DNA from: Betaproteobacteria bacterium
Lineage (GTDB): Bacteria; Pseudomonadota; Gammaproteobacteria; Burkholderiales; SG8-39
DNA: 64,000 nt
Assembly: GCA_016713125.1 (NCBI GenBank)
Contig: JADJPT010000001.1
Span: 1 to 64,000 of the forward strand
Reading direction: 5' to 3'
The first letter of the stretch is position 1; each line of letters begins with the position of its first letter. This document shows positions 63,633-64,000 of the stretch, piece after piece. Position numbers and translations under genes: made by a program. Under the pieces are notes generated by a model. The model did no database searches. It was not told the origin of the DNA and was given only the letters and a program-made list of their open reading frames with translations.

Positions 63633-64000
63633 TTACCAGCTGCCGTTCTTCTTCCAGTCTTCGATGGCGGCCTTGAGCGCCTTCTCGTCGTCGGCGTTCA
63701 TGTCCTTCTTCTGCTCGATGCCGTCGATCAGGCTGGCGTACTTGGTCTGGCAATAGTCGCGTAGGCTCTTTTCTGCCGCGAGCGCCCTCTTGACGTCGAT
63801 GTCGTCAAAGTAGCCGTTGTTCACCGCGAACAGCGTCAGCACCATCTGCACGACTTCCATCGGCTGGTACTGTGCCTGCTTCATGAGCTCGGTAACCATT
63901 CGGCCGCGCTCGAGCTGCTTGCGAGTGGCTTCATCGAGGTCGGAAGCGAACTGCGCGAAAGCCGCGAGTTCCCGGTACTGGGCGAGCGACAGACGCACGC
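63633..64000 (-). CDS. atpA: F1Fo ATP synthase alpha subunit, C-terminal part (cut by window edge)
   Basis: The last 122 or so codons of the alpha subunit; the gene continues past the right edge. RLSLAQYRELAAFAQFASDLD is the conserved C-terminal-domain start, followed by LLKQ-like segment TELMKQAQYQPMEVVQM and the acidic end. Orientation and order (atpA, atpG, atpD, atpC) are normal. Confidence 0.96.
   Translation of the reverse strand, partial: VRLSLAQYRELAAFAQFASDLDEATRKQLERGRMVTELMKQAQYQPMEVVQMVLTLFAVNNGYFDDIDVKRALAAEKSLRDYCQTKYASLIDGIEQKKDMNADDEKALKAAIEDWKKNGSW

Overview
The window is chromosomal DNA from a high-GC betaproteobacterium, most likely Burkholderiales or a near relative. The evidence is a System II (ResB/CcsB) cytochrome c maturation locus beside cytochrome c4, engB and hemB, a Bug/TctC solute receptor, several betaproteobacterial DUF proteins, and an anti-Shine-Dalgarno small RNA of the kind reported from this class. 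Nearly everything codes. I see no tRNA, rRNA, insertion sequence, prophage or CRISPR array, and no gene-free stretch longer than about 250 bases. Both edges cut genes: a DUF2189 membrane protein on the left and atpA on the right.

Left third (1-22 kb). A UPF0178 gene and a diguanylate cyclase are followed by a cynABDS-type operon (cyanate/nitrate-family ABC importer plus cyanase). Next come the MsrPQ periplasmic methionine sulfoxide reductase and an ECF sigma/anti-sigma/lipoprotein module reading towards it. A cytochrome c'/cytochrome b pair and the respiratory block ccsB-resB-cytochrome c4 come next, then engB, hemB, dsbD, cutA, an epimerase and a ferredoxin-type reductase.

Middle (22-45 kb). 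A complete branched-chain amino acid ABC operon (livK, livH, livM, livG, livF) is followed by a small cytochrome c, a DUF255 thioredoxin-like protein, DUF924, a DUF4394 lipoprotein with a FecR-domain partner, a CAP protein, ilvD and an EamA exporter. Then comes an SHP-type oxygen/NO-binding cytochrome cluster (SHP, diheme cytochrome c, cytochrome b) with its own two-component system, and lgt, UPF0149, NnrU, DUF1989 and yjbQ.

Right third (45-64 kb). A GntR regulator with a clear palindromic operator lies between an FAD/Fe-S 2-hydroxyacid dehydrogenase and an aminotransferase/enoyl-CoA hydratase/Bug receptor/azlCD series. A tightly overlapped minus-strand series pta-ackA-glpD-HAD phosphatase-tauE then lies directly downstream of the atpAGDC genes.

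The most notable signals are these: a minus-strand RNA between engB and hemB whose loop is complementary to the Shine-Dalgarno sequence; a nonsense codon in the normal N-terminus of hemB; a ccsB that has lost its heme-handling WWD segment; and a dsbD with both a nonsense codon and a missing membrane segment. There is also a two-copy paired-hairpin element placed 14-20 bases after the stop codons of two unrelated genes. Five further genes (ilvD, eamA, the FAD/Fe-S dehydrogenase, tctC, the HAD phosphatase) carry single-base frameshifts, all in or beside C/G runs, so sequencing error must be excluded before any of these breaks is treated as biology.
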